The translations under genes were made by a program, and so were the position numbers. Below are positions 18,299-26,732 of a stretch of DNA of 64,000 bases, one piece after another (positions within the stretch are counted from its first letter, which is position 1; the number at the start of each line of letters is the position of its first letter). The stretch comes from Sinorhizobium sp. 6-70 (GTDB taxonomy: Bacteria; Pseudomonadota; Alphaproteobacteria; Rhizobiales; Rhizobiaceae). The notes under the pieces were generated by a model, which worked only from the letters and a program-made list of their open reading frames with translations, was not told the DNA's origin and did not search any database. The stretch covers positions 19,295-83,294 of the forward strand of contig NZ_JASKLS010000016.1 of NCBI RefSeq assembly GCF_030124375.1, written 5' to 3'.

Positions 18299-19912
18299 TC
18301 AGGCGGTAACGCCGACGGTCTTTGCCTCATGGATTTCAATCAGCGAAGGTCCGGATCGTGCGGCGGCCACAGTGAGCGCGCGCGACAGGTCGCGGACATC
18401 GGCCAGCCGTTCCGCCGGAACGCCATAGGCTCCGGCAGTCATCAGAAAGTCCGGAGCGGAGGGCTTCACACCTTCCGGGGTGATACCGGAATCGACCATG
18501 TAGGACTCGATTTCCTGGTACCCGTCATTGTTCCAGACGAGAAAGATCACCCTGGCCGCGGCATCGACGGCCGAACCGATCTCGGCCAGCGAGAATTGAA
18601 AGCCGCCATCGCCGACGAGGCAGACGACAGGTTTGCCGCGATCCGCCACGGCCGCGCCGACCGCCGCCGGCGGCGCATAACCCAGCGCCCCGTAACCGGT
18701 CGCGGAATTGAACCAACTCCGTTGTCGGGGCGCATCGCAATAGAGGTTTCCGGCGTAGACAGCTTGCGTGGAGTCCCCGACGATCGCGCAATCCGGAAGC
18801 GCCCCGTAGATCATGTCGATGATGGCGCCTTCCGCACGCATCTTGGCCGACAACTCCTTCAGCGCCGCCTTGCGGGCCATTTCCGCACGCTCTGCGCCGT
18901 CCTTTGCAGCCACATGGCCGGGCAGAAAGCCCAGGATCCCCGCCGTCGCCATCTTAGCGCCCGACAGGATCGAAAGCGCTGCCTGCGGCCCGCGGGCGAG
19001 TTGCGCGGCATCGATGTCGGTGCGGATGAGATTGCGCAGTTCCGGAAAGCCGCCATCGGCATAAAGATCGTAGTCCGTTTGGCCCATCTCCGTGCCGAGC
19101 GCCAAGACAAGATCCGCGGCCCGCAGCAGGGCGCGCACTGCCTTCAAGCTCGGGCTCGCCGGCACCCTCAGGGGATGGCCCGCAAGCATGCCGCGCGCGT
19201 TGACGGTCGTCACCACCGGCGCACCGATCAGCTCGGCGAGCTGCCGCACTTCCGCTTCCGCGGTCAGCGCACCGCCCCCGCATATGATCACCGGCTGGGC
19301 GGCCTCGCTGCAGAGGATCGCCGCTTTCTGCAAGGTTTCGCTGTCAGACCGTGGACGAGTCGCCGCGGCTGGTCTCGCCGGCTTGCTCTCGATCCGCAGA
19401 GCCATCACGTCGGTCGGAATCTCGATGTGCACCGGCCCGGGCCGCCCGGAAAACAGGACCGCAAAGGCCCGGTCCACCACAAGCGGCAAATCGGTGGGGT
19501 TGAGCAGCGTTTGGGAATAAAGCGCCAGCGTCTTCATCATCCCGTGCTGGTCGGGCAATTCGTGCAGCAGGCCACGGCCATGGCCGAGCGAATCGCGACG
19601 GTTGACGCCGGAAATGACCAGCATCGGGATCGAATCCTGGCGAGCCTGCGCCATTGCGGTGATGGTATTGGTAAGACCCGGGCCGGTGATGACGAGCGCA
19701 ACACCTGGTTTGCCGCTGACGCGCGCATATCCGTCAGCCATGAAGCCCGCGCCTTGCTCATGCCTCGGCGTGACATGGCGGATCTTAGACGAGGCAAGAC
19801 CGCGATAGAGTTCGACCGTGTGCACGCCGGGAATACCGAACACGACTTCGACACCGTTTGCCTCGAGGAGATCGACAAGGACCTCGCCTACGGTTTTCAT
19901 TCCAGCAGTCAT
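18299..19912 (-). CDS. aruI: TPP-dependent decarboxylase, probable 5-guanidino-2-oxopentanoate (2-ketoarginine) decarboxylase
   Basis: The gene encodes 537 aa. The start ATG overlaps the stop of the upstream transaminase (ATGA), so the two are translationally coupled. It has the acetolactate-synthase fold: an N-terminal pyrimidine domain with RHEQGAGFMADGYAR (catalytic Glu), a central domain, and a C-terminal PP domain with GDGGFQFSLAEI and downstream WNNDGYQEIE (the TPP motif). Annotation as acetolactate synthase would be superficial. The partner is an AruH-like arginine transaminase and an amino-acid transporter is next door, which points to AruI of the arginine transaminase pathway. That enzyme turns 2-ketoarginine into 4-guanidinobutyraldehyde. 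The substrate assignment is inference from context. Confidence 0.72.
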   Translation of the reverse strand: MTAGMKTVGEVLVDLLEANGVEVVFGIPGVHTVELYRGLASSKIRHVTPRHEQGAGFMADGYARVSGKPGVALVITGPGLTNTITAMAQARQDSIPMLVISGVNRRDSLGHGRGLLHELPDQHGMMKTLALYSQTLLNPTDLPLVVDRAFAVLFSGRPGPVHIEIPTDVMALRIESKPARPAAATRPRSDSETLQKAAILCSEAAQPVIICGGGALTAEAEVRQLAELIGAPVVTTVNARGMLAGHPLRVPASPSLKAVRALLRAADLVLALGTEMGQTDYDLYADGGFPELRNLIRTDIDAAQLARGPQAALSILSGAKMATAGILGFLPGHVAAKDGAERAEMARKAALKELSAKMRAEGAIIDMIYGALPDCAIVGDSTQAVYAGNLYCDAPRQRSWFNSATGYGALGYAPPAAVGAAVADRGKPVVCLVGDGGFQFSLAEIGSAVDAAARVIFLVWNNDGYQEIESYMVDSGITPEGVKPSAPDFLMTAGAYGVPAERLADVRDLSRALTVAAARSGPSLIEIHEAKTVGVTA

Positions 19913-21099
19913 GCTCGGCGCTCCCTGCGGGCGGTCAGGCGCTCCGCCAGGGAGCCGATACGCCGGCATGCTTCGTCGATATCGCAATCGGGAACGGTGA
20001 GGCTCACGCGCAGGAAATTCTGCGCTTCCTCGCCGAAGGAGGAACCCGGCATCACCGCCACGCCTTCCTCTTCGAGAAGCGCCCAGGCGAAGGCCTCGCC
20101 GGAAAGGCCGGTGCCGGAGACGTCGATCAGCGTGAACATGCCCGCTTCCGGCGGCAGGACAAAGACGCCCGGCGCACCGGCAAGGCCATCAACGATGCGC
20201 CCCGCGCGCCGTTTGTAGGCTTCGCGCATCCTCTTCGCCGTGTCGATCTCGTGCGTCAGCGCGTAAGCGGTCATGTCGGCGATGAAGGGCTGCACGCCGA
20301 AAAGCATGGTTTCGGAGATCGGCAGGAGACGATTCGTGAATTCGGCAGGACCCACCGCCCAGCCGCTGCGAAAGCCGGGCGCAGCGTGCGACTTGGAAAT
20401 CGATGAGACGACGACGGTGCGCTCGGCGAGATCAGGGTTGTCGAAAGGCGATGCGAACGCGGCATCGAAGACCAGTTCCTCATAGACTTCGTCGCAGACG
20501 ATCCAGAGGTCGTGGCGACGGGCGACTTCGCCGATGGCGGCAATCTCGGCGGCGGTCAGCACCGCACCGGTCGGATTGTGCGGCGTATTGAGGAGCAGCA
20601 CACGGCATTCCGGTGTGATCGCCTTTTCCAGATCCTCCGCCCGCATGTGAAAACCGAATTCGGGTTTCAGCGGAACGAGGACATGACGGGCACCGGTGGA
20701 GCGGATGACGCCTTCATAGGTGGCATAGAGCGGATCGCCGACGAGCACGGCGTCGCCGGCCTCGACGAGGCCTAGCATGACGGCAAAGAGCGCCGTCTGC
20801 GTGCCCGGAAAGCATAGGACGTTGTCAGCAGTCACGTCGGCGCGGCGCCGCCGGTATTTTTCCGCAAGAGCAGCGACGGCGGCGGGTTCGCCGCGCCCGT
20901 TCGAGTAGCGGTACCGCCCGGCATTCATGGCACGCTGGCACTCTTCAAGCAGGGAGCGGTCCGGCGGCAGGTCCGGCTCACCGATCGTCAGCTCGATGAT
21001 ATCGGCCCCTTCTGCCTTCAGTTGGCGCGCGCGGATGTGCAGCGTCCATTTACCGGAACCGAGATCAGCAAGACGTGAGGTGATCGACGCGTAGCGCAA
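19909..21099 (-). CDS. aruH: Class I/II aminotransferase, probable arginine:pyruvate transaminase
   Basis: The gene encodes 396 aa from TTG 21099 (context gggagcaacat-TTG; the frame is open further up but overlaps the TetR gene). The length matches P. aeruginosa AruH (about 393 aa). Shared stretches from memory include LNTPHNPTGA, HDLWIVCDEVYEEL, SISKSHAAPGFRSGW (PLP lysine in SKSH), GGMFVLID-like EAGMFTLIDVSGTGLS, and DEACRRIGSLAERL. AruH transfers the alpha-amino group of L-arginine to pyruvate, giving 2-ketoarginine. It is coupled to the decarboxylase gene by an ATGA overlap. The TetR gene lies 79 bp upstream on the same strand, and transporter genes diverge beyond it. Confidence 0.75.
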   Translation of the reverse strand: MRYASITSRLADLGSGKWTLHIRARQLKAEGADIIELTIGEPDLPPDRSLLEECQRAMNAGRYRYSNGRGEPAAVAALAEKYRRRRADVTADNVLCFPGTQTALFAVMLGLVEAGDAVLVGDPLYATYEGVIRSTGARHVLVPLKPEFGFHMRAEDLEKAITPECRVLLLNTPHNPTGAVLTAAEIAAIGEVARRHDLWIVCDEVYEELVFDAAFASPFDNPDLAERTVVVSSISKSHAAPGFRSGWAVGPAEFTNRLLPISETMLFGVQPFIADMTAYALTHEIDTAKRMREAYKRRAGRIVDGLAGAPGVFVLPPEAGMFTLIDVSGTGLSGEAFAWALLEEEGVAVMPGSSFGEEAQNFLRVSLTVPDCDIDEACRRIGSLAERLTARRERRA

Positions 21100-21178
21100 A
21101 TGTTGCTCCCTTGTTGGTTCTTTGTTTTTTATGTCGTCGTTATCCCAAAAACCGCTGCACAGTTTTGGGCGACACGCA

Positions 21179-21793
21179 TCAGTTTTCGATTGGCAAGCCG
21201 AGCACGGCCTCGACCGACGCCATGGCAATGCTGACCAGTTCGCCGTCGCGAAAGAGGTCGCCGGCAAGGCAGCCTTCGACCCAGAGCCCGTCCACAAGGC
21301 CGTTGATCGCAATCGCATAGCGGCGGCACTCTTCCTCGCTTGCGGACCGGCCCTTGGCGGCAAGGAATTCGCTCAGCAGTTCCTGCAGCGTGTTGCGGAA
21401 GGCGAGATAGCCTTCGCGGTGGATCTCGGCGAGAACCGGATCCACCCGCACCTGGCTGATGAAGGCCGCCCAAAGCGAGACGCTGCGGCTGTCGGCAACC
21501 GGTTCGGTGAAGTTGACCGCAATGAATTCCCTTAGCCGCGTCGCAGGATCGCCTTCGACGTTCTGCGCCTTCTCGGTGAGAGACGCGATGACGGCGCGAT
21601 ACGCCTCCGCGACCATCTGGTCCTTGGAATCGAAATAGTGGCGGACCAGCCCCGCGGTCACGCCGGCGCGGATCGCGATCTGCCGGACGGTCGCGCCTTT
21701 CAAGCCGAATTCCGCGATGCAATCAAGCGTCGCCTCGATCAGCTCCTGGCGCCGCTCGCCCTCGGGAGCGCGGTGAAATGTGCGGCGATTCAC
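21179..21793 (-). CDS. TetR family regulator with BetI-like C-terminal domain
   Basis: The start is taken at GTG 21793, because gccggaggttgca gives a textbook ribosome site five bases before it. An ATG at 21883 has none and adds 30 atypical residues. The protein has 204 aa. The helix-turn-helix spans about residues 12-60 (ATVRQIAIRAGVTAGLVRHYF), followed by a ligand domain with NFTEPVADSRSVSLWAAFISQV, similar to BetI. Its position between the aruHI-like pair and the divergent transporter suggests it controls both. A 6-8-6 dyad lies in the divergent region at 21918-21937. Confidence 0.88.
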   Translation of the reverse strand: MNRRTFHRAPEGERRQELIEATLDCIAEFGLKGATVRQIAIRAGVTAGLVRHYFDSKDQMVAEAYRAVIASLTEKAQNVEGDPATRLREFIAVNFTEPVADSRSVSLWAAFISQVRVDPVLAEIHREGYLAFRNTLQELLSEFLAAKGRSASEEECRRYAIAINGLVDGLWVEGCLAGDLFRDGELVSIAMASVEAVLGLPIEN

Positions 21794-21917
21794 TGCAACC
21801 TCCGGCACGCAGGGCGGCGCAACCAGATCGTCAGTGTTAGCGAACCGGATGGGCTCATGCGTTGCTCCTGCGGTGATACTCATTCAGACAACGCGGCCAA
21901 AAAAACCGCGATGAAAT

Positions 21918-21937
21918 TATTATACGCTTGAATAATA
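21918..21937. promoter_or_regulatory. Inverted repeat, candidate TetR operator
   Basis: The sequence tattat-acgcttga-ataata is a perfect 6-base dyad with an 8-base spacer. It lies in the region between the divergent TetR and ABC-transporter genes, about 125 bases upstream of the TetR start. The location fits autoregulation plus control of the transporter. Binding is not shown. Confidence 0.4.
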
Positions 21938-22023
21938 TCGGCACAAGTGCAACATTCCCCCCAATGAAACAGCGTGACAAGCCGAAGATGCTGCACGAGA
22001 GAACGACCAGGGGAACTGTTTTC

Positions 22024-22071
22024 ATGCTTTCAAGGAAAGCTCTTCGAGCCACGGGACTGGCGCGTCGATGA
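22024..22071 (+). CDS. 15-codon leader ORF, arginine-containing, coupled to transporter ATPase
   Basis: The ATG at 22024 follows aggggaactgttttc, a good ribosome site. The encoded peptide MLSRKALRATGLARR has four Arg in 15 residues, ending Arg-Arg-stop. Its TGA overlaps the ATG of the ABC ATPase gene (cgATGAcg). The same frame could start earlier, at ATG 21964 (35 codons, seven Arg), but that has no ribosome site. Coding and a regulatory role are inference from the ribosome site and the overlap. Confidence 0.45.
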   Translation: MLSRKALRATGLARR

Positions 22072-22841
22072 CGGGTGCGGCCCAGGCAATCGCGGTCACT
22101 GACCTGCACAAGCGTTTCGGGCCATTGGAAGTGCTGAAAGGTGTGTCGCTCACGGCCCGACAGGGCGACGTGATCGCGATCATCGGCGGTAGCGGCTCGG
22201 GCAAGTCCACCCTTCTTCGCTGTATCAACATGCTGGAATTGCCGTCGGCCGGACGCGTCAGCGTTCACGGCGAGGAAATCCGCATGAAGTCCGACGGTCA
22301 TGGCGGGCTGATGCCCGCCGATCACAAGCAAGTGCAGCGAATTCGCACCCAACTCGGCATGGTCTTCCAGAGCTTCAATCTCTGGCAGCACATGACCATT
22401 CTTCAAAATGTCATCGAGGTGCCGGTGCATGTGCTCGGCAAATCCAAGGCCGAGGCGATCGAGACGGCCGAAACACTGCTGCGCCGGGTCGGCCTTTACG
22501 AGAAACGCGATGCCTATCCGGCCTTCCTTTCCGGCGGCCAGCAGCAACGCGCGGCGATCGCCCGGGCGCTGGCGATCCAGCCGCTGATGATGCTCTTCGA
22601 CGAACCGACCTCGGCTCTCGATCCGGAGCTTGTCGGGGAAGTGCTCTCCGTCATCGGCGATCTCGCGCGCGAAAAGCGCACGATGATCCTCGTCACGCAT
22701 GAGATGAAGTTTGCCCGCGACGTCGCCAATCACATCGTCTTCCTGCACAACGGCGTCATCGAAGAACAGGGGTCGCCCGAGGCGATCTTCGGTGCGCCGC
22801 GATCCGAGAGGCTCAAGAAGTTCATCAGCTCCATTCACTGA
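22068..22841 (+). CDS. Polar amino-acid ABC transporter ATP-binding protein (HisP/GlnQ type)
   Basis: The protein has 257 aa. Motifs are Walker A GGSGSGKST (about 40-48), Q-loop MVFQSFNLW, signature LSGGQQQRAAIARAL, Walker B LMMLFDEPTSALDPE and switch His in VTHEMKFA. It powers import by the two permeases and the binding protein encoded next. The HisP branch carries basic amino acids such as arginine, histidine and ornithine. The start overlaps the stop of a 15-codon leader ORF. No separate ribosome site is obvious, so it probably depends on coupling. Confidence 0.93.
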   Translation: MTGAAQAIAVTDLHKRFGPLEVLKGVSLTARQGDVIAIIGGSGSGKSTLLRCINMLELPSAGRVSVHGEEIRMKSDGHGGLMPADHKQVQRIRTQLGMVFQSFNLWQHMTILQNVIEVPVHVLGKSKAEAIETAETLLRRVGLYEKRDAYPAFLSGGQQQRAAIARALAIQPLMMLFDEPTSALDPELVGEVLSVIGDLAREKRTMILVTHEMKFARDVANHIVFLHNGVIEEQGSPEAIFGAPRSERLKKFISSIH

Positions 22842-22877
22842 ATTCCGCAATGCTCAACAACCAAAAAAGGGAACAGC

Positions 22878-23660
22878 ATGAAGAAGACATTGAGACTCCT
22901 GGCGGTCGCGGCCGCATTGTCGATCACCGGCGCCGTCGCCGCGCAGGCGGAAGCGGTCAAGGTCGGCTTTGCCGCCGAGCCTTACCCGCCCTTCACCTCC
23001 CCTGACGCCAACGGCAATTGGGAAGGCTGGGAAGTCGAGTTCATGAAGGCGATCTGCGCCGAGGCGAAACTCGACTGCGTGATCACGCCCGTCGCCTGGG
23101 ACGGCATCATTCCGGCGCTGACTTCAAAGAAGATCGACATGATCATCGGTTCGATGTCGATCACGGAAGAGCGCCTGAAGACGATCGACTTTTCCGACAA
23201 GTATTACAACACGCCGACCGGCGTCATCGGCACCAAGGGCGATGACATCAAGCCGACGCCGGAAGGCCTTTCCGGCAAGACGATCGGCGTGCAGGTTTCG
23301 ACCGTGCACCAGGCCTATGCGACCGCCCACTTCGCCCCGGCCGGCGTGGAGGTCAAGGAATACCAGACGCAGGACGAGGCGAATCAAGACCTGGCCGCCG
23401 GCCGCGTCGACGCCGTGCAGGCGGATGCGATCGCGCTCGATGCCTTCCTGAAGAGCGACCAGGGCAAGGAATGCTGCGACTACAAGGGTGATGTCGCCCA
23501 GGATCTCGCCATCCTCGGCCCAGGTGTCGGCGTCGGCCTGCGCAAGGGCGAAACCGAGCTCAAGGACAAGATCAACGCGGCGATCAAGGCGATCCGCGAG
23601 AACGGCACTTACGACACGTTCTCGAAGAAGTATTTCGACTTCGACATCTATGGCGGCTAA
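22878..23660 (+). CDS. Periplasmic basic/polar amino-acid binding protein
   Basis: The protein has 260 aa. It has a signal peptide (MKKTLRLLAVAAALSITGAVAAQA, cleavage near residue 24) and a solute-binding family 3 fold: EPYPPFTS near the mature N-terminus, DGIIPALTSKKIDMIIGSMS, GVQVSTVHQAYA and QTQDEANQDLAAGRVDAVQAD. These are typical of the lysine/arginine/ornithine and octopine/nopaline binding proteins. The ribosome site is aaaagggaacagc. It delivers substrate to the permeases encoded downstream. Confidence 0.93.
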   Translation: MKKTLRLLAVAAALSITGAVAAQAEAVKVGFAAEPYPPFTSPDANGNWEGWEVEFMKAICAEAKLDCVITPVAWDGIIPALTSKKIDMIIGSMSITEERLKTIDFSDKYYNTPTGVIGTKGDDIKPTPEGLSGKTIGVQVSTVHQAYATAHFAPAGVEVKEYQTQDEANQDLAAGRVDAVQADAIALDAFLKSDQGKECCDYKGDVAQDLAILGPGVGVGLRKGETELKDKINAAIKAIRENGTYDTFSKKYFDFDIYGG

Positions 23661-23678
23661 GCGCCACGGCTGGCCGTC

Positions 23679-23740
23679 CTGCAGCGCCGTGCGTCTTGTC
23701 AGACGCGCAAACGACGCTGTAGCACCTTGAGTTGCTGCAT
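23679..23740. repeat. Half copy of family A palindrome
   Basis: Only the GC-rich hairpin (gcagcgccgtgcgtcttgtc / agacgcgcaaacgacgctgt) plus the linker gcaccttgagttgctgcat is present. It lies between the binding-protein and permease genes. A stem here could damp transcription of the permeases relative to the binding protein (inference). Confidence 0.8.
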
Positions 23741-23794
23741 CTCCCCGGTTCGGTTCCGAGCTGGGGAATATGCAGAAAGGAGCATGAAGTCGCC

Positions 23795-24520
23795 ATGGCT
23801 GCGGATTCCATCATCAACTGGAGCCTGCTCTCGCTGTCGGCGCCCGGCTGGGGCGGCGTATTGCTGCAAGGCTTTCTCCATTCGATCCAGATCGCAGTCG
23901 GCGGTTACGCGCTCGGTCTCCTGCTCGGCGTCGGCGGCGCCTTCGGCAAGCTCTATGGCGGGCCGGTCACGCGCGATCTTCTCGAATGCTACACCACCAT
24001 CGTCCGGGCCGTGCCCGAACTCGTCCTCATCCTCCTCCTCTATTATGCCGGCACTGACCTCTTGAACCAGCTTCTCGGCGCCGTCGGCTTCGGGGCTGTC
24101 GACATCAGCGGCCTGATGGCCGGTATCTTCGTCATTGGTGTCGTCCAGGGCGCCTATTCGACGGAAGTGTTGCGCGGCGCGATCAAGGCCGTGCCCGCTG
24201 GGCAGATCGAGGCGGCGCGCGCCTACGGCATGTCGCCCGGCAAGGTCCTGCGGCGTGTCACCCTCCCCGCCATGCTGCCCTATGCCATCCCAGGCCTTGC
24301 CAATCTCTGGCTGATCGCCACCAAGGATACCGCCCTGCTTGCCGTCGTCGGCTTCAGCGAGCTGACGCTGGTAACCCGCCAGGCGGCCGGCGCAACCAAG
24401 GCCTATCTGCTTTTCTTCTGCGCGGCCGGCGCGCTCTATCTTGCGCTGACGCTCGTTTCCAACGTCTTCATCGGCGCATTGGAAAGGCATGCCAGGCGCG
24501 GTTTCGTGGAGCAGCGATGA
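23795..24520 (+). CDS. Amino-acid ABC transporter permease (HisQ-like)
   Basis: The gene encodes 241 aa from ATG 23795 (aaggagcatgaagtcgcc upstream; the frame is open 21 codons earlier inside repeat sequence). There are about five membrane helices. The EAA loop reads EAARAYGMSPGKVLRRVTLPAMLPYAIPGL and contacts the ATPase. It pairs with the permease encoded next, whose ATG overlaps this gene's stop. Confidence 0.92.
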   Translation: MAADSIINWSLLSLSAPGWGGVLLQGFLHSIQIAVGGYALGLLLGVGGAFGKLYGGPVTRDLLECYTTIVRAVPELVLILLLYYAGTDLLNQLLGAVGFGAVDISGLMAGIFVIGVVQGAYSTEVLRGAIKAVPAGQIEAARAYGMSPGKVLRRVTLPAMLPYAIPGLANLWLIATKDTALLAVVGFSELTLVTRQAAGATKAYLLFFCAAGALYLALTLVSNVFIGALERHARRGFVEQR

Positions 24521-25452
24521 CCAACGAAACGACCCACGCTCTCGACCACGCTGATTTTGGATTGAATCAATCCAAAATCAGCGTGGTCGATTCTAAAGAG
24601 ATAGAGCGGGATGCGGGCGGAAAACCGCTTCACACTTTTCCTCATCCCGCTCTGGCCCTCACCCCGGAGGACCTGCGGAAAGGCGAGAACTTCCTCAAGC
24701 CTCACCGTATTGTTCTCATCCTCGCCGCCGCCGCGCTGATCGTCGCCGTCGCCGTCCTCATGCGCTGGGACTGGCTGCCGCGCTACCTGCCTCGGCTCGG
24801 CTGGGGCATCCTTGTCAGCATCGCGATGCTGTTCAGCACATCGATCCTCGGTTTCCTCTTTGCTGTGCCGCTGGGCTTGGTCCAGGTCACCGGGCCCTGG
24901 TATCTCAAAGCCCTTGCCAAGATCTTCTGCACGGTCATTCGCGGGACGCCGCTACTGCTGCAGTTGTGGCTGCTCTATTACGGCCTCGGCTCGCTGTTTC
25001 CGCAATTTCCGGCAATTCGCCACTCGTTTCTCTGGCCGTATCTGCGCGAAGCCTGGCCTTATGGCGTTGCGGCGCTCACTATTTCCTTCGCCGCCTACGA
25101 GGGCGAAGTGATGCGCGGCGCCTTTGCCGGCGTGCCGGCGGGCGAGCTGGAGGCGGCACGGGCCTATGGCATGAGCCGCTGGACAATGTTCCGGCGGATC
25201 TGGCTGCCGCGTGCGATTCACCGCGCGCTCCCGACACTCAACGGCGAGACCGTGTTGCAGCTCAAGTCGACGCCGCTGGTTGCGACGATCACCGTCGTCG
25301 ATGTCTATGCGGTCATTTCGAAGGTGCGGCAGGAAACCTATCTCACCTACGAACCGCTGCTGCTGCTTGCTCTGATCTACCTGTGCCTTACGGGCATTCT
25401 GGTGGTCGCTTTCCGCTATTTCGAAAACCGCATACCGACCCGTGGTGCCTGA
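24517..25452 (+). CDS. Amino-acid ABC transporter permease (HisM-like) with repeat-encoded N-terminal extension
   Basis: The protein has 311 aa, and its ATG overlaps the upstream stop (ATGA). Residues 1-70 are cytoplasmic and unlike the family. Bases 24542-24653, a RIME-like bipartite palindrome, lie in frame and encode about 37 of these residues (including HADFGLNQSKISVVDS). The first helix starts near residue 70 (RIVLILAAAALIVAVAVL). The EAA loop is ELEAARAYGMSRWTMFRRIWLPRAI. Relatives are normally about 220-250 aa. A later start would remove the extension, but the coupling start is the natural one. Confidence 0.85.
   Translation: MTNETTHALDHADFGLNQSKISVVDSKEIERDAGGKPLHTFPHPALALTPEDLRKGENFLKPHRIVLILAAAALIVAVAVLMRWDWLPRYLPRLGWGILVSIAMLFSTSILGFLFAVPLGLVQVTGPWYLKALAKIFCTVIRGTPLLLQLWLLYYGLGSLFPQFPAIRHSFLWPYLREAWPYGVAALTISFAAYEGEVMRGAFAGVPAGELEAARAYGMSRWTMFRRIWLPRAIHRALPTLNGETVLQLKSTPLVATITVVDVYAVISKVRQETYLTYEPLLLLALIYLCLTGILVVAFRYFENRIPTRGA
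24542..24653. repeat. RIME-like bipartite palindrome inside a coding sequence
   Basis: The first part (24542-24590) is a perfect palindrome, with 24-base arms (tcgaccacgctgattttgga...) around one central base. The second part (24603-24653) has arms agagcggga / tcccgctct enclosing the small hairpin gcgggcggaaaaccgc and the motif cacacttttcctcat. The same second part recurs at 31114 (reversed) and 31333, with variants at 54421-54523. Confidence 0.92.
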
Positions 25453-25453
25453 C

Positions 25454-26623
25454 ATGAAGCTCGCCGCCGCCATCGACAACGCCATGCCGGAGCTGGTCTC
25501 CATCCGCCGCGACCTGCATGCGCACCCGGAATTGGGTCTCGAGGAAACGCGGACCTCCGCCTTCATTGCCCGACACCTCGATGCACTCGGCTACACGGTA
25601 ACTACGGGACTCGCGAAAACTGGCGTGGTCGGGACGCTCAGGAGCGGCACCGGCTCGCGCTCGATCGGCATCCGCGCCGATATCGATGCCTTGCCGATCC
25701 ACGAGGAAACCGGGCTCGACTATGCCAGCAGGACACCCGGGTTGATGCATGCCTGCGGGCATGACGGCCACACGGCGATGCTGCTCGGCGCCGCTCGCGC
25801 GCTTGCCGAACGGGGGAATTTCGACGGCACGATCCACCTCATTTTCCAGCCGGCCGAGGAGAACTTCGGCGGCGCGAAAATCATGATCGATGACGGCCTA
25901 TTCGAGAAATTCCCGTGCGACGCAGTGTTCGCGCTCCACAACGAACCGAACCTTCCCTTCGGCCAGTTCGCCTTGCGCGAGGGCCCGATCATGGCGGCGG
26001 TCGACGAGGCGCGGATCACCGTTCATGGCCGCGGCGGTCACGGTGCCGAACCGCAGGAGACCGCCGATCCGATCGTCTGCGGTGCCAGCATCGTCATGGC
26101 GCTACAATCCATCGTGTCGCGCAATATCCACCCGATGGACCCGACCGTCGTCACGGTCGGCGCCTTTCACGCCGGCTCCGCTAGCAACATCATCCCGGAA
26201 CGGGCCGAGATCGTCGTCGGCATTCGCTCCTTCGACCCCGCCGTTCGCGACGAGCTGGAACGCCGTATCCGCATGATCGCGGAATCGCAGGCGGCAAGCT
26301 TCGGCATGCGTGCCACGGTCGATTACCAGCGGAGTTACGACGCGACGATCAACCACAAGGCCGAGACCGATTTCGTGCGCGACCTCGCGATCCGCTTCGC
26401 CGGCACCGACAAGGTCATTGATCTTGCGCGCCCTTTCATGGGCAGCGAAGACTTCGCCTACATGCTGAAAGAGCGGCCCGGCAGCTATTTCTTCCTCGGA
26501 ACGAAGGCGACGGGCGAGGAAAAGCCGCTCCACCATCCCGGCTACAACTTCAACGACGATCTGCTGCCGATCGGCGCCGCCTTCTGGACCGAACTCGCCG
26601 AGACCTATCTTGCCCGGCTCTAA
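25454..26623 (+). CDS. M20 family amidohydrolase (hippurate hydrolase/IAA-amino acid hydrolase type)
   Basis: The gene encodes 389 aa from ATG 25454, one base after the permease stop codon. Metal and catalytic motifs are RADIDALPI, HACGHDGHTAMLLGAA, FQPAEENFGGA, and a late HHPGYNFND; a dimerisation lid lies near 180-300. The family cleaves N-acyl amino acids. As the last gene of the transporter operon, it may release the amino acid (perhaps arginine) from an imported conjugate (inference). The family-3 type is well supported; the substrate is not. Confidence 0.9.
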   Translation: MKLAAAIDNAMPELVSIRRDLHAHPELGLEETRTSAFIARHLDALGYTVTTGLAKTGVVGTLRSGTGSRSIGIRADIDALPIHEETGLDYASRTPGLMHACGHDGHTAMLLGAARALAERGNFDGTIHLIFQPAEENFGGAKIMIDDGLFEKFPCDAVFALHNEPNLPFGQFALREGPIMAAVDEARITVHGRGGHGAEPQETADPIVCGASIVMALQSIVSRNIHPMDPTVVTVGAFHAGSASNIIPERAEIVVGIRSFDPAVRDELERRIRMIAESQAASFGMRATVDYQRSYDATINHKAETDFVRDLAIRFAGTDKVIDLARPFMGSEDFAYMLKERPGSYFFLGTKATGEEKPLHHPGYNFNDDLLPIGAAFWTELAETYLARL

Positions 26624-26723
26624 CTGCATTCCCCCTTAAATCGGAACCGATTTAAGGATAAAATCATGCAGCAGTGAAATGCTACAGCGACCTTTGCGCG
26701 TCCGATTGGACGCGGCGCTGTAG
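26624..26723. repeat. Intergenic mosaic palindrome, family A (inverted order)
   Basis: It starts directly after the amidohydrolase stop. The palindrome ctgcattcccccttaaatcg / cgatttaaggataaaatcatgcag is followed by the hairpin gctacagcgacctttgcgcgtccga / ggacgcggcgctgtag. Confidence 0.88.
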
Positions 26724-26732
26724 AGCGGTGAC

